Shown here one piece after another: positions 32,830-44,228 of a stretch of DNA of 64,000 bases (position 1 is its first letter; each line of letters begins with the position of its first letter). Where the stretch lies: the NCBI GenBank assembly GCA_001574975.1, contig KQ965755.1:269966-333965 (forward strand), given 5' to 3'. The notes below the pieces were generated by a model that saw only the letters and a list, made by a program, of their open reading frames with translations, had not been told where the DNA came from and ran no database searches. The DNA is from Gonapodya prolifera JEL478. Taxonomy: Eukaryota; Monoblepharomycota; Monoblepharidomycetes; Monoblepharidales; Gonapodyaceae. The position numbers and the translations under genes were made by a program.

Positions 32830-35232
32830 ATGCCGGCACCTAAATTTGGTGAGACCCGCTCGGATCCATCCTTTTCTGCACGGCATCGTTGCTGACGGAC
32901 GCGGAACACTCCGAACTGCTCCAAAATCATACTTGTTTGGCGCGGGCCGGCACGCCGCCCAAATGTTTCCCCAACCCCGCATGAATCGCAGCTCTCCTCT
33001 CCGTGTCCGACAAGACAGGCCTTCTGGACCTCGCGAAAGGTCTCCACGCGCTGGACGTGAAGCTCGTGGCTTCCGGAGGGACCGCGAAAGCTATTCGTGA
33101 TGCGGGTCTTCCCGTTGCGTGAGTGATTACTTTCTATGACCTGGACTGGCGTGTTGAAGCTGAACCATAGCGTTTCATTTCTTCAGTGATGTCGCGGACA
33201 TCACAAAGGTACTGAGATGAGACCCCAGTCATTGGCTCAAGGTCTTGCCTTTGACACTACTCCATATCATTGGTATTGATCGAATCTAGGCACCTGAAAT
33301 GCTTGGTGGACGCGTGAAAACCCTGCACCCCGCCGTTCACGGAGGTGTGTTCAATTCGTTGTTGGTGGATCAACTCTACCAGGATTCTGACACCTTCACT
33401 GTTCCACAAGGTATCCTCGCACGCAACATCCCCCAAGATGACGCCGACATGGCTGCCCGCGGCTATGACAAGATTGACCTTGTCGTGTGCAACCTCTACC
33501 CGTTCCAAAAGACAATCGCCAAGGAAGGCGTGACGATCCCCGAAGCCGTCGAGGAGGTTGACATTGGTGAGGCTGCCCTACTTTTTGGCGACATACCAGC
33601 GGGTATTGGTTTATTTTACGGTCTTTGCAAGGTGGTGTCACCCTCCTCCGCGCTGCCGCCAAGAACCACGCTCGAGTCACCATCGTCAGCGACCCATCTG
33701 ACTACACCTTCCTTCTGGACGAGCTGAAGGCGTCCAAGGCATCCACCGGCGAGGCGAAGGCGTCGGACGCCACCCGGCAGCGTTTCGCCCTCAAGGCGTT
33801 CACGCACACGGCGGATTACGACACCGCCATATCGGGGTACTTCAGGGACCAGTATGCCGGGAATGGAGACCAAAGCTTGGCGCTGAGATATGGTGTCAAC
33901 CCGCACCAGAAGCCTGCCAAGGTGTTTGTTACCGAGGGGAAGCTTCCGTTCAAAGGTGCGTTGCGCTCAGATCAAACGTACATTTTGTGGTCCCGCCTTA
34001 ACGTCCTGCTTTAGTCCTCGCCGGATCTCCTGGCTACATCAACCTCCTCGACGCCCTCGGCGCCTGGCCTCTGGTCAAGGAACTGCGCGAATCACTCAAC
34101 CTCCCCGCCGCCGCATCCTTCAAGCACTGCTCTCCCGCGGGCGCCGCCGTGGGCGTGCCCCTCTCGGACGTCGAGGCTCAGGTGTACATGGTGGACGACA
34201 TCAAGGCGACTCTGACCCCTCTGGCGACGGCGTACGCGCGCGCGCGCGGGGCTGACCGGATGTCGAGCTTTGGAGACTGGATCGCCCTGTCGGATGTGTG
34301 CGATGTCGCCACGGCCAAAATCATCTCGCGGGAGGTCTCGGACGGTGTTATCGCGCCCGGGTATGACGCCGACGCGCTTGAGCTGCTTCGGAAGAAGAAG
34401 GGTGGGAAGTACACCATCCTGGAGATGGACCCCAACTACGTGCCCCCCGTTCTGGAGACCCGCCAAGTGTACGGTCTGTCCTTGCAGCAGCGGAGAAACG
34501 ACCTCAAGGTCACAGGCGATATGTTCAAGAACGTGGTTACAGCGAAGAAGGAACTGACGGAAGGGGCTAAGAGGGATTTGATTGTCGCGACGATTGCACT
34601 CAAGTACACACAATCTAATTCGGTGTGCTATGCCGCTCGGGGACAGGTTGTTGGTATCGGTGCTGGACAGCAGTCGCGTATTCACTGGTGAGGAAGAGGC
34701 GTTGTGGGTCTTCTCGTTATGTCCATTCTCACCTCTATCATCTTGAATATTAGCGTCCGACTTGCCGGAGAGAAAGCCGACGCCTGGTGGCTCCGTCACC
34801 ACCCCAAGGTGCTCGACTTCGACTTCAAGAAAGAGTCCAAGCGCGCCGAGCGGTCAACCGCCATCGACCAGTTTGTTTCGGACCAAGTCAACGACGAAGC
34901 GTCCTTCAACGTTCTGTTCAACACCGTTCCCGCACCCTTGACCGCAGCTGAGAAGAAGGAATGGATGGGCAAACTCTCGGGAGTGTCGCTTTCGTCAGAT
35001 GCGTTCTTCCCCTTCCCAGACAGCATTCAGAGGGCGGCAAACACAGGAGTTCAGTTCGTTGCTAGCCCAAGCGGGTCGGTCATGGATAAGGAGGTTGTGG
35101 AAGAGGCGGATCGCAAGGGAATGGTGTTTGCATTCACCGAGTATCGGTGAGTACTTTTACTTGAATCGTTGAGTTCGTTGAGCTAGTTTTGTTGATGTCG
35201 CAACTGCATTCATCAGCTTGTTCCACCATTAG
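32830..35232 (+). CDS. ADE17: Bifunctional AICAR transformylase / IMP cyclohydrolase, 594 aa
   Basis: Catalyses the last two steps of de novo purine synthesis: AICAR to FAICAR, then to IMP. Nine exons in phase: 32830-32848, 32992-33118, 33187-33208, 33290-33344, 33411-33566, 33632-33955, 34015-34687, 34754-35146, 35217-35232. IMPCH domain: [55 protein letters not shown]. Transformylase domain: [34 protein letters not shown] (catalytic Lys-His), [44 protein letters not shown], and the C-terminal YRLFHH shared with animal ATIC. The last exon is 16 nt. In yeast the pair ADE16/ADE17 encodes it; which one corresponds cannot be told. Confidence 0.97.
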
Positions 35233-35693
35233 AAATTTTGTTCTGTGTGCTTTAGCTGATATCGGAAAAATTTACTTTACACTTAGTACAAGGCAAGCGT
35301 GCAACACCTCCTCTCATCTCTCTTCGGATGTGGTCCTGTGCTGACAAGATATATGCAGAGTGCACAATGACGTGTGCCGGCCGCTACATCAATTAACGCG
35401 CAATGTCAAATTGATTTATTTGACTTCATAGCAAAGTTTGGCCGGTGGTCGGCAGTCGACATCACAATCTGCGCGACGTCGGTTGGCAAAAAAAAAAAAA
35501 AAAAAAAAGTTCCCCTTGCGAGGCTTCATGCTGTGGTCTCTCTGTCCGGCCTATCAAAATATGTGACGTTGGTGCAAAGCACCCAGCGTTCCGCGAGACC
35601 GGAAACCGGAGACCTGTCCAGATGACATGAAGAGCATTGCTGACTGGGATCCCTCCTGATGCCTAAGGCGACCTGAACTTGCGAACGAAAGTG
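35233..35693. other. Intergenic with a 20-base poly-A run
   Basis: Non-coding flank of ATIC. A run of about 20 A is at 35489-35508. Confidence 0.7.
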
Positions 35694-35960
35694 TCTTCCT
35701 TTGAACCCAAAGAGAATGAGTATACTTGATCGAGCGCAATCCCGACATTGCGGACATCAATGTTGTTTGGTAAACACTCAATCACAAAATGCCAATGGAT
35801 CCAACAAACACGCGAAGCCATTTGGTGTCTACAGAGAGTAGGTGAAACAACAATAATGCAATCTACATTGGGTTACACGTATCATGGTGGTGGAAACGTG
35901 CAGTCAGCAGAGAGCTGACGTCACAAGATGAAAGGTGATGCCGACACTATCATTAATTGA
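35694..35960. repeat. Diverged direct repeat, copy A
   Basis: Shares blocks with 36865-37180, for example an identical 14-mer TCTTCCTTTGAACC, and CTCAATCACARAATGCCAAT (one mismatch), in the same order and spacing. Further downstream both have GTGGTGG...AGAGAGCTG. No coding potential is seen in either copy. Confidence 0.75.
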
Positions 35961-36864
35961 AGTGCATTGTTCCGCACTTGTCCAGCTGACGTGAAGTACC
36001 GCCACTCAGTTCCTCTTTCCCCAACCCGCGGGAAGAGATATAGCGTTAAAACCACTTAGTTACGTAAAAATAAAATATTTCTCCGGCACCCAGATTGATC
36101 CCGAGTTTACCTCGTTGGGTATATATTCAGTTACACTCTCCATCACAAAAGGTACTTAGAAAACAAGTACCGTTCTGCTGGACTTAAGAAGAGGAAAAGG
36201 TAGTTTGAATGTTTGTGCTTGGAGAGTGGATTAAAAGACTGCTGAATTTCGTACCGTCGGTACCTGAAGAACTTCGCATCGCTCCCGAGCAGACACTAAA
36301 ACTGAACCTACGTCAATCGTCTTAGGCTCAACCATTTGATAGTGCACACAAGTGTGTGGCAAGAAGTTAAAACGCTTTTGCGAGCTTTGGTTGATCTTAT
36401 GCAAGTCAACATGTTCGAATGAGGCCCAGCTGACTCCGGGAGTCGAAATAGAAGTTGCCCTATCAACATGCCTTAGATCAAGAGCTCACCACGTATTGGA
36501 ACGTGTATATTGATTTCGTGATCACAAAAGAGGGGAGAAATAAGATTTCCTGTTTTAACGTCGCCCCCCTTTCGAAATGACATGGACAGATTCATGCTCG
36601 GAAATAGTCAGACAAGCCGGCAATCCGCCTCAGTAAAAAAAATCGTGGGTGACGCAATTTAAATGGTCCGCAAAATGGTGAAAAGCCTGGTAGTAGCGAC
36701 GAGGTGACGTCGAAGGTCAAAACCTGAGGGCTGACAACCGTGGTTGGAAAGGGTGGGAAAGACACGTCGTGTCCCCAGTTAGCAAAACATCTGTACGGCG
36801 CTTTAGCGAACATTGCTACTCCAAATTTTCTTTGGATGGTGACATCAACTCACCAAGGAAAGCA
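35961..36864. other. Intergenic, AT-rich, no gene seen
   Basis: No frame with family signal on either strand. Together with the flanking repeats this is part of a 2.9-kb gene-free stretch. Confidence 0.5.
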
Positions 36865-37180
36865 TCTTCCTTTGAACCTGTGAGAGATCAAAGACCGATA
36901 CTCGAAAGAGCGAACCACATTGTTGAAACAAAAGCCAATGTTTCGTAAAAGCTCTCAATCACAGAATGCCAATACACGGCTCGTTCCAGTACAGAGAAAC
37001 ATGCGACACCTCTTTACCCTACACAAACGCGAGGCAACTTGTCGTGACCACAAATTGGGTAATATAACATTAATATGGTCTAGATTGAGCACGTTTAATC
37101 TTAGTGGTGGTAACAAGAAGTCTTCAGAGAGCTGTCGTCTGACATCAAGAGCGCACGATGAAAAGGGCGATATTGCCGGG
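36865..37180. repeat. Diverged direct repeat, copy B
   Basis: Partner of 35694-35960, about 1.17 kb downstream. It could be remnants of a mobile element or of a duplicated non-coding segment; no terminal repeats were found. Confidence 0.75.
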
Positions 37181-38095
37181 TACCAACCCGAGACCCTCTG
37201 CCGCAGAGATTGGGTGATTTGGTGTGAATTCTGTGGCAGTGGCAACTCATCTGAAAACACAACATCGTCTGAAATCGCGGGACTCGGATAGATGGCGCGG
37301 GGTACCACAACTTTTCCATATTGTGGTTTCATTCAGCGGTTCGGTCTTTCATGGAGATGTGAGGGGCGCTGGCGGGGAGCGCCCCTCAGAGTAGGATTTG
37401 TACGTGCGGGAGAGACGGGACTGGGTAGCGCACGAGTGTTCGAGTGTTCTTTCTTGGGTCTCCCTTGTACAATGTGCCACGTAACCAAGATAAATGCTAC
37501 GGCTAAAGTAATAATACGCAAATTAGCAACTGTCACTGGGCAAGGGGGCCGCCCGAAGCCCCTGACAGAGACACGATGTCGAGGTCTTTGCAAATGATCA
37601 CGGAGACAATATAGTGCCCAAAATGTTCCCAGGATACACGGAAAATAGAAGCGGATAGTCCCTCAGCAGTACGGTGGACGAGGCAGCGATTACTTTTCGA
37701 AGCTCTGGACATGTGAGTGGTGCTATTTAATTCAATGTCGCAACACAATACCAAAACTCGGACCAAGACAAAACTTTACTCTGCTAAAAATGCACATTAA
37801 TTGTTCTTACACCGTGTAACTATAAACTCCTTATGGCCATCAATTCGTGCGCCAAGTTTTCGTAATCACGGTGCCGTAACAAAACGAGAACCGAAAAACG
37901 CCATCCCTAGTCTCACCCGCACAACGGCTACGCGATCCCTGTCCCACCTTCTGTCCCACCTTCTGTCCTCCCCTTGTCACCGCTCTACCGCCAATCCCTC
38001 GGGCTTAGGCCCTCCCAGGTCGCCATCGCTTACCTCCAATCGCTCGATCGGACTCTTCTCAACACCCACCCTGACGCTCACTCTCCCCCACGTGA
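37181..38095. other. Intergenic; upstream region of the MFS gene
   Basis: No gene seen. A tandem CCCACCTTCTGT pair lies near 37949-37972, just upstream of the MFS ATG. Confidence 0.5.
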
Positions 38096-39905
38096 ATGGC
38101 AGCCAAGAACACCGAAAACGGCAGCGAGACAGCGACTGAATCGGTCCTCGAAATGCACCGGGCGGATGGACAACCGACACCCGCGATCGATGCCAATCTG
38201 TCGACCAAGGACGTGGAAGCGGAAGGGGAAGCGGACTTGGGAGACAAACCACACTCGCCCGTGGTGAAGGACATGCCGCGCAAGGTCGTCTACCTCTATG
38301 CAGTGGCAAATGCAGTGAGTGTTATCCGTTTCAATTCCACCAATTGCACAAGCGCAACACCACCCCTCTCACGGGGGCATTTCCAAGATCCTCGTCTCCA
38401 ATCTCTACTACTGTCAACCTATTCTCGACGTCTTGAAAGTGTACTTTGGCGTTTCCACGGGCCAAATCGGGTCGGTACCGGCTCTGACCCAGATTGGATA
38501 TTCGGTGGGGTTGGCCTTCATCGTGCCGCTGGGAGACCTTCTGCCCCGGCGAACTTTAGGTCAGTCGCTTGCATCTTCTGATGAAAGCTCGTCTACGGGC
38601 ATCTTTTCACACAATGCCAATCCGCACCAGTCCTCGGTCTCACCCTCGCCTGCATCGCCGCCACCGTCGGGCTCTCCTTCTCCTCCCTGTTCCCGCTCTT
38701 CCAAGTCCTCTCCTTCCTGATCGGGGGCCTCACCGTCTCCGTTCAAATCCTCATACCCTCCGTCGCCGACCTCTCCCCCCCGGACAAATTCGGGCGCAAC
38801 ATGGGGATCATCGTCACAGGGATCATGGCGGGTCTACTTCTGTCGCGAGTCTACAGCGGCGCGGTGGCGGGAGCCCTCGGGTGGCAGGCCGTGTACTGGA
38901 TCGCGGCGGGATTGCAGGCGCTGGTGGTGGCGGCGCTGTGGGTCTATTTGCCTCAGTTGGAGATTAAGATTGCCAAGAGTGAGGGACAGACGTATTTGGG
39001 GCTGCTTTGGAGCTGCGTTGTTCTGTTCTACCGGCATCCAAGTGAGTGAATTATCATGAACAGTAAAAACTGTTTTCGTGACCTGAACCGCTTGACTCTT
39101 CCGACAGTCATTCGTCAGTCGTCTCTCATGGCGTGCCTTTGCTTCTTCTCGTTCTTTGTCTTTTGGACGAACGTAACGGTGAGCTCGACATCGGGGTACA
39201 TATTCACATTGTCCGTAACGCATAATCAATATCACTTGTCAATTGGCGCAATAGTATCACCTCTCAGGCGAGCCCTTCAACTACTCGAGCAGCATCGTCG
39301 GCCTGGTAAGCTCCTTGATCATTTGCCCTCCTCCCCGGTCATCCACTAACTCACCCGCAAACTCACCGGTATCCACAAAGGTCGGTCTCTCCGGCGCTGC
39401 CGCGATCCCCTTCGGCCCCGTCATCGGCTTCCTGACCGACCGGATCGGTGCCTTCCACACCGTCCTTGTCGGTGAACTCGCAATCACCCTCGCGTGGCTG
39501 CTTGCCTCGACTGCCGGGTCTATCTCCATCGTGGGAATCTTCATCGCGGGATTCATCATCGAAATGGCCGTGCAGATGCAGCAAGTACCCAATCAAAAAC
39601 GCATCTTCGACCTGGACCCAAAGGCCCGTTCGAGAATAAACTCGCTGTACATGCTGATCGCCTACGCGGGGTCCGCGGCGGGTTCGGCGTTTGGCGCTCA
39701 GGTGTTTGTGCGGTGGGGTTGGAGGGGGAGTTATAGTTTGGGGTTCGCGGCGGTGGGGACGGCGATGATGTTGTGGGTGGTTGGTGGGAGCGATGCGGTG
39801 GGTGGGTCGTGGAGGAGGTGGGTGAGGAGACGGATGCGTAAGGGGAAAGAAGGAGAGGGTTCCGAAGCGACGCCGTCACAGGAGCAAGCCATTCTCCAGG
39901 CGTGA
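38096..39905 (+). CDS. Major facilitator superfamily transporter (DHA1/AraJ-like), 482 aa
   Basis: Proton-driven efflux or uptake carrier of unknown substrate in a cell membrane. Six exons in phase: 38096-38314, 38388-38559, 38631-39041, 39108-39178, 39255-39305, 39381-39905. The N-terminus is a 60-residue hydrophilic tail. TM segments follow: ILVSNLYYCQPILDVLKVYF with IGSVPALTQIGYSVGLAFIV and PLGDLLPRR (loop 2-3 signature), LGLTLACIAATVGLSFSSLF, VLSFLIGGLTVSVQILIPSV, MGIIVTGIMAGLLLSRVYSG, GWQAVYWIAAGLQALVVAAL, then six more after the central loop (e.g. VGLSGAAAIPFGPVIGFLTD). The NLYYCQP/TQIGYSVGL pattern is also common in bacterial AraJ/YnfM-like carriers. Confidence 0.9.
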
Positions 39906-40213
39906 AGTCGAGTATCAGCTCTGTTGTTTGGAATGGTGGTTGCACGCATGTAATATCTGGCCATGTTTATACTCTGTCAGTATATATTTACACTGTTTGA
40001 CCTTTCATGTTGTTCCGGACACTGAGCATTCACCCCCACACGAAATGAATGAACTATAGTTTACAGTCGAACACACTTCAGCATGCTTTTCTGTTAGTTT
40101 GTATAGGGCCGGAACCAAGAAAATAGAGTAACCTACAGAGGAGAAGTAGGAGGAATATTCCCCGTGGTGGAATACGCGGGGCGGGGCCGGGTATGGAGGA
40201 GGAGGGATGAACA
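39906..40213. other. Intergenic, no gene seen
   Basis: 3' flank of the MFS gene; no feature noticed. Confidence 0.5.
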
Positions 40214-41545
40214 AAGTAACTGTAGATAGCGGTGACGGTTCGAGAGTGGAATACAGTTTCAGGGGACCCGAGCAATAACAATTGGGTGATAACTTATGAG
40301 ACACAACCTTTATGCGACCACCGGATGGAACTCGGAGAGCAAACACGAGTGCGCACCTTGCCCTTTCAATCCCTTTATCTTGTCAGCAAACAGTGGAAAA
40401 TTGGGTTGACATTTGTATTATAACTTCAAAGCGTGCTACGACACCGAAACTGGATAGAACTAAATAGCGTGTCCCGTTCGCCAACGACACGCAGATAAGA
40501 GTGTCGTTGCCCGGAGCACCCCGCGTGGAGGGGGGCCACGATGGTGCTCCGTCCTACTACGCCGCGACACCGGTACCAACACCAGGCCCAGAGGGCGGAA
40601 CATCGGCAGCAGATACGCGAGCCCGAGTCCATGCCATGTCTTTTCGGAGTCCTGTCCTGCTCCTTCTATCGTCGCTGTCTGGGCGACCCATCGGAGAACC
40701 GGTAACAGGCGCGGGGGCAGAGCATCCGCAGTAGAACCCGGGAACGTGGACAGATTTGACGCGGACAAGAGCGGGCACTGTAGGCCCCTTTGGAGGGGAG
40801 GGTGATTGTGATGGAGGGGGGAAATGGCTTTTATGGTACACGGACGCAACCATTCCGGCTAAAATTCGGCCGCAGCGCTGAACACGGAAGGTCAGACTGA
40901 ACGAATCAAGAAAAGTGGCACAGAAATTAGTTTATCTTTGCATAATTTTATATCTGACTTTCTCTCGCGAGTTCGGGACTTTCTGCAATTTCAGCCGCTG
41001 CGGCCCAATTTTGCCAGGTTGGTTGGGTCTTCATCCTTAAAAGCCACACGATTTCCCCCGTTACATCACAACCAACCTCCCCTCCAAAGGAGCCTACGCC
41101 ATCATCTTGAATCCGCGACAAGAGTGACCCGTTTCCGGGTTTGATGCTGATGCTCCACCCCGATCCGCGCCCTTCGGGGTCTGGATGCCGGTCTGGTATT
41201 GGTACGAGTGTCGCGGCGCAGTGGGATGGAGCACCATCGTGACCGCCCTCCACGTGGGGTGCTCTGGGCGACGACACTCTTCACTGTGTCGTTGGCGAAC
41301 GGGTCACGTTGCGTAGTTTCAATGTATCGTACCACGTCTTGTAAATACGCACTTGTCAACACAACTTTCCACTGTTCGCTGTCCTCTCGGAGGGTTTGAA
41401 GGGCGAAGTCTTCACTGGTGTTTGCGCTCCGCAGCTCAGTCGTTGTGTTGAAACTTTGCATCTCATGGTTCATTACCCAAGAGTCCAAGCGTATGTCCTC
41501 TGAAACGACATAGTACCATTCTCTCAGAGTCACCGCTATCTACCC
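40214..41545. repeat. Long diverged inverted repeat, arms about 600 bp, tail to tail
   Basis: Left arm about 40214-40890 and right arm about 40985-41545 (reverse complement). An exact 18-mer, CCCGTTCGCCAACGACAC, is at 40473-40490 and inverted at 41286-41303; GAGCACCCCRCGTGGAGGG and TTTGGAGGGGAGG also pair, in order. Translation of both arms toward the centre gives related peptides (TVREW...NNWVITYETQ on the left, TLREWYYVVSED...SWVMNHEMQ on the right; VEGGHDGAPS in both). So this looks like an inverted duplication of a coding or formerly coding unit. The right-arm frame (41533-41102) is open for 143 codons but has no ATG at its start. No transposase is present. Confidence 0.85.
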
Positions 41546-41990
41546 TCCTCGCACGCTCAACCTTCCTTTAACGCCCTCATATTTATCGAATTCCTCCTAA
41601 TCCTCTGTACTCCGCTTCCCCGACCCCTGTCGCAAGTCCGATTGACCCACGGACAACTCTATGATCGGGGGATTCGCAGTTGGGCCTCGGCGGGTAATAT
41701 GATGATCAAGTCCGCCGATAGAAGGTACGCAGTCGAATGTGAACTCAGCAGTCGCAATAGACACAATGCATCCAGCAGAAACGCGCAGCAACAGTCCCCC
41801 GACTAGTCCCCAAACCGGTCCTCGATGGTAGGGTTTCGCCTCCGTTCACACAAATCGGTGTATTCCCCTTCTGTCTCCCGGCCCAAAGCTAATAGAAGAT
41901 GTCCGTCAAGCTAAGCCAAATATAACCACTCGTCACTCAAAGAACCAACTCAAGTCCACACAGAATAACACACGACTAAACTCAGACACA
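41546..41990. other. Intergenic, no gene seen
   Basis: No frame with family signal between the inverted repeat and the Yip1-type gene cluster. Confidence 0.45.
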
Positions 41991-42389
41991 AAAACTATTC
42001 AATCCGCATCGCACCGCCCCAATAACAGACGTGGTCCGTGCCGCTTGCATTTGAGCCGCTGCTTGTGCAGTCAAACCCAAGCCGGTCGCAATTACCTGCG
42101 ACACCCCCTCCTGGCCGCCAACAACCAGGCGTCTAAATGCCCCGAGCCGGAGGTACCCCTGGACTCATGGCCACCGTCGTCCTCCGAATCCCGAGCTGGT
42201 CGGTCCTGTTGAAAAATGTCGAGTCGTCAACGATAACCTATGGTATATATTCCCAGATATAACGAGCAAAAACGACACCAAAAAAAGACAATGAAAACAC
42301 TCACGATCCTCCCTGCATCTCTCTTCTCTTCTACTCGCGTTGCCACCTCCATACCCACCACCAAACGCACCTCCCATCCGGTTGGACCT
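41991..42389 (-). CDS. Possible small intron-containing gene, unrecognised
   Basis: On the minus strand an ATG near 42381 opens MGGAFGGGYGGGNASRREER and meets a strong donor (GTGAGTG) near 42305. After an intron with acceptor TTTTCAACAG the best frame reads DRPARDSEDDGGHESRGTSG and GHLDAWLLAARRGCR before another donor (GTAATT). The phases of the first two pieces do not fit as read. It is head-to-head with the gene at 42521. It could be real or chance. Confidence 0.3.
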
Positions 42390-42520
42390 GTGCAAGATGG
42401 AAGAATGTCCACGCCGTGACGCCAGGGGACGTATTTTGATGGAATGGTTTGAAGAGAAACGAAAGTGAAATTGTAGCCAAGTGATTGTCTGCACTCTTCC
42501 TCCCTTCACCATTCCCAAAA

Positions 42521-44099
42521 ATGTCCGGCGGCCGCGCAGCATACCAGCCCATCGTCGACGTTCCCCCGGTCAGTTTTTGTTTCCAGCGCCGTACTTTTGT
42601 CAAGTGGCGACCCGTGATTGACAACAACGCCCCGATACCTTTCACTGCCCATTCCCAATCACACCCTGGATGATGATGACAGCAATACTCCAGCGCCGAA
42701 GCCGACCTTCAATTCCAGAGTGAGAACATCTCCCACGTGTCGACCCTATCGCTCCAGCCCATTCACGCGGCGCGCCAATTACACGACCCCAGGCTTCATC
42801 CAGCCCGACGCCTCCCCCCCACAAGGCTCCATATCATCTCAGTCACAGCGGGTACGGCAGGCGCCAGCGGCTCCGCAGGCGGACTTCTCGTACCCTGCTG
42901 CTGCAGCGGGAGAGTTTGGAGGATCCTACGGTCGGGGGAATCCAAATGCGGGGATATGGAGCTTGGATTACTACAAGCAGTATTTTGACGTTGATACCGA
43001 TCAGGTGCGTGGAGGAGGGCGTGTGATCGTCTTGAGAGTTGTGTGGATTTGACAACATTTTCCTCCGCGGCTATTTGTCTGTTCGACAGGTGATGAAGAG
43101 GGTCATGGCGTCGTTTGTCCCCAGTGATATGTTTCTGCAACAAATAAGCTCAAATCTAGAGCTGTATGGTGGGAAACTAGTTGTCTTACACGAGACCAAG
43201 TCGCTGTCAACCAAAGATTTGTGACCCCACCTTCCCCCTGTTCGTTCACCACCACAGGTCCTTTCTGGGTCCCCACGACAGTCATATTCTCCCTCTTTGT
43301 GACCACGACCGTAGCTGGATCCATCGCCGCGTACTTATCAGGCAAAACCTTCGACTACGACTTTTCGCTCCTCTCGTTCGCCATCACCATATGCTACCTC
43401 TATACCTTCTTGGCGCCGCTCTCTATCTGGGCCGTCTGTAAGTACCTTGGTAGTGATGCGAAGCTCCTGGAGCTTGTGAGCGTGTGAGTGGATCGACATT
43501 TCAAAAAAGTGAGGAACCTCATTGTATTAACCACAACCTCTCCTTGACCAACAGATACGGCTACGGGATGTCCATTTGGATCCCTGTCTCAGTGAGTCTC
43601 CCTCGCTGTCTTGGCCACGAAAATCCCTCCACTAACAAGATAACTATCAATCCAGTTCCTCTCCATCATCCCTTGGGAGCTTTTCCGTTGGCTTCTCGTC
43701 CTCGCTGCGTGCGGTATTACCACGCTCTTCGCCCTTCGAAACACGTACCCAGTGGCGGTGAGAACGGGGGATGCCAAGGCCGCGGCCCCAGTCATGGGTA
43801 TGGTGATATTGAGCAATGTGGCGCTTGCGGCGGTGTTCAAGTTTTGGTTCTTTGGTGAGTGGTCCATAACGACGTGTTTCAGTGAAGTTCTCGATTAATC
43901 GTATGAAACTTCAATCTCTCGAATGACGTGTTCTTCGAAATCGGTGATGTGGTAACGGATTCAAAGCGTACGGTTCGTATTCGAAGAGTATCCATTTGCT
44001 ATCAACAACTCAGACATCTTATCCTTCCTAGTCATCGTTGCCCAGCCTTCCTCTGGCACTGGAAAGGGGGCTTCTGGAAACTCGACGTTCTTCGCGTGA
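42521..44099 (+). CDS. Yip1-domain membrane protein (YIPF1/2, Yip5-like), 316 aa
   Basis: Golgi/ER protein that binds Rab GTPases, with about five TM segments. Eight exons in phase: 42521-42568, 42683-42719, 42793-43004, 43090-43168, 43258-43483, 43555-43591, 43656-43854, 43987-44099. N-terminus MSGGRAAYQPIVDVPPQYSS, then EADLQFQ like the YIPF1 DLQFEEF block, a Gln/Pro-rich spacer, and the hallmark SLDYYKQYFDVDTDQVMKRV, followed by ELYGPFWVPTTVIFSLFVTT. TMs continue with ITICYLYTFLAPLSIWAV, YGYGMSIWIPVSFLSIIPWE, LLVLAACGITTLFAL and APVMGMVILSNVALAAVFKF. Exons 1-2 were placed by splice phase. Confidence 0.92.
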
Positions 44100-44228
44100 G
44101 CAGGCGAGAACTACGAGCGCGGTGTAGACGTTTGTGAGGCAACTTTATTTCTTGTTCATGTACAGTCATGTCTTTACGTAAACAAGGATGTGGTGATTGC
44201 CCACACCATCTTCGACCCAGTTGCCCTG

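Noticed and set aside
40214-41545. MITE or DNA transposon
   Set aside because: Arms are long, diverged and coding-like, with no transposase, target-site duplication or short terminal repeats that I could see.
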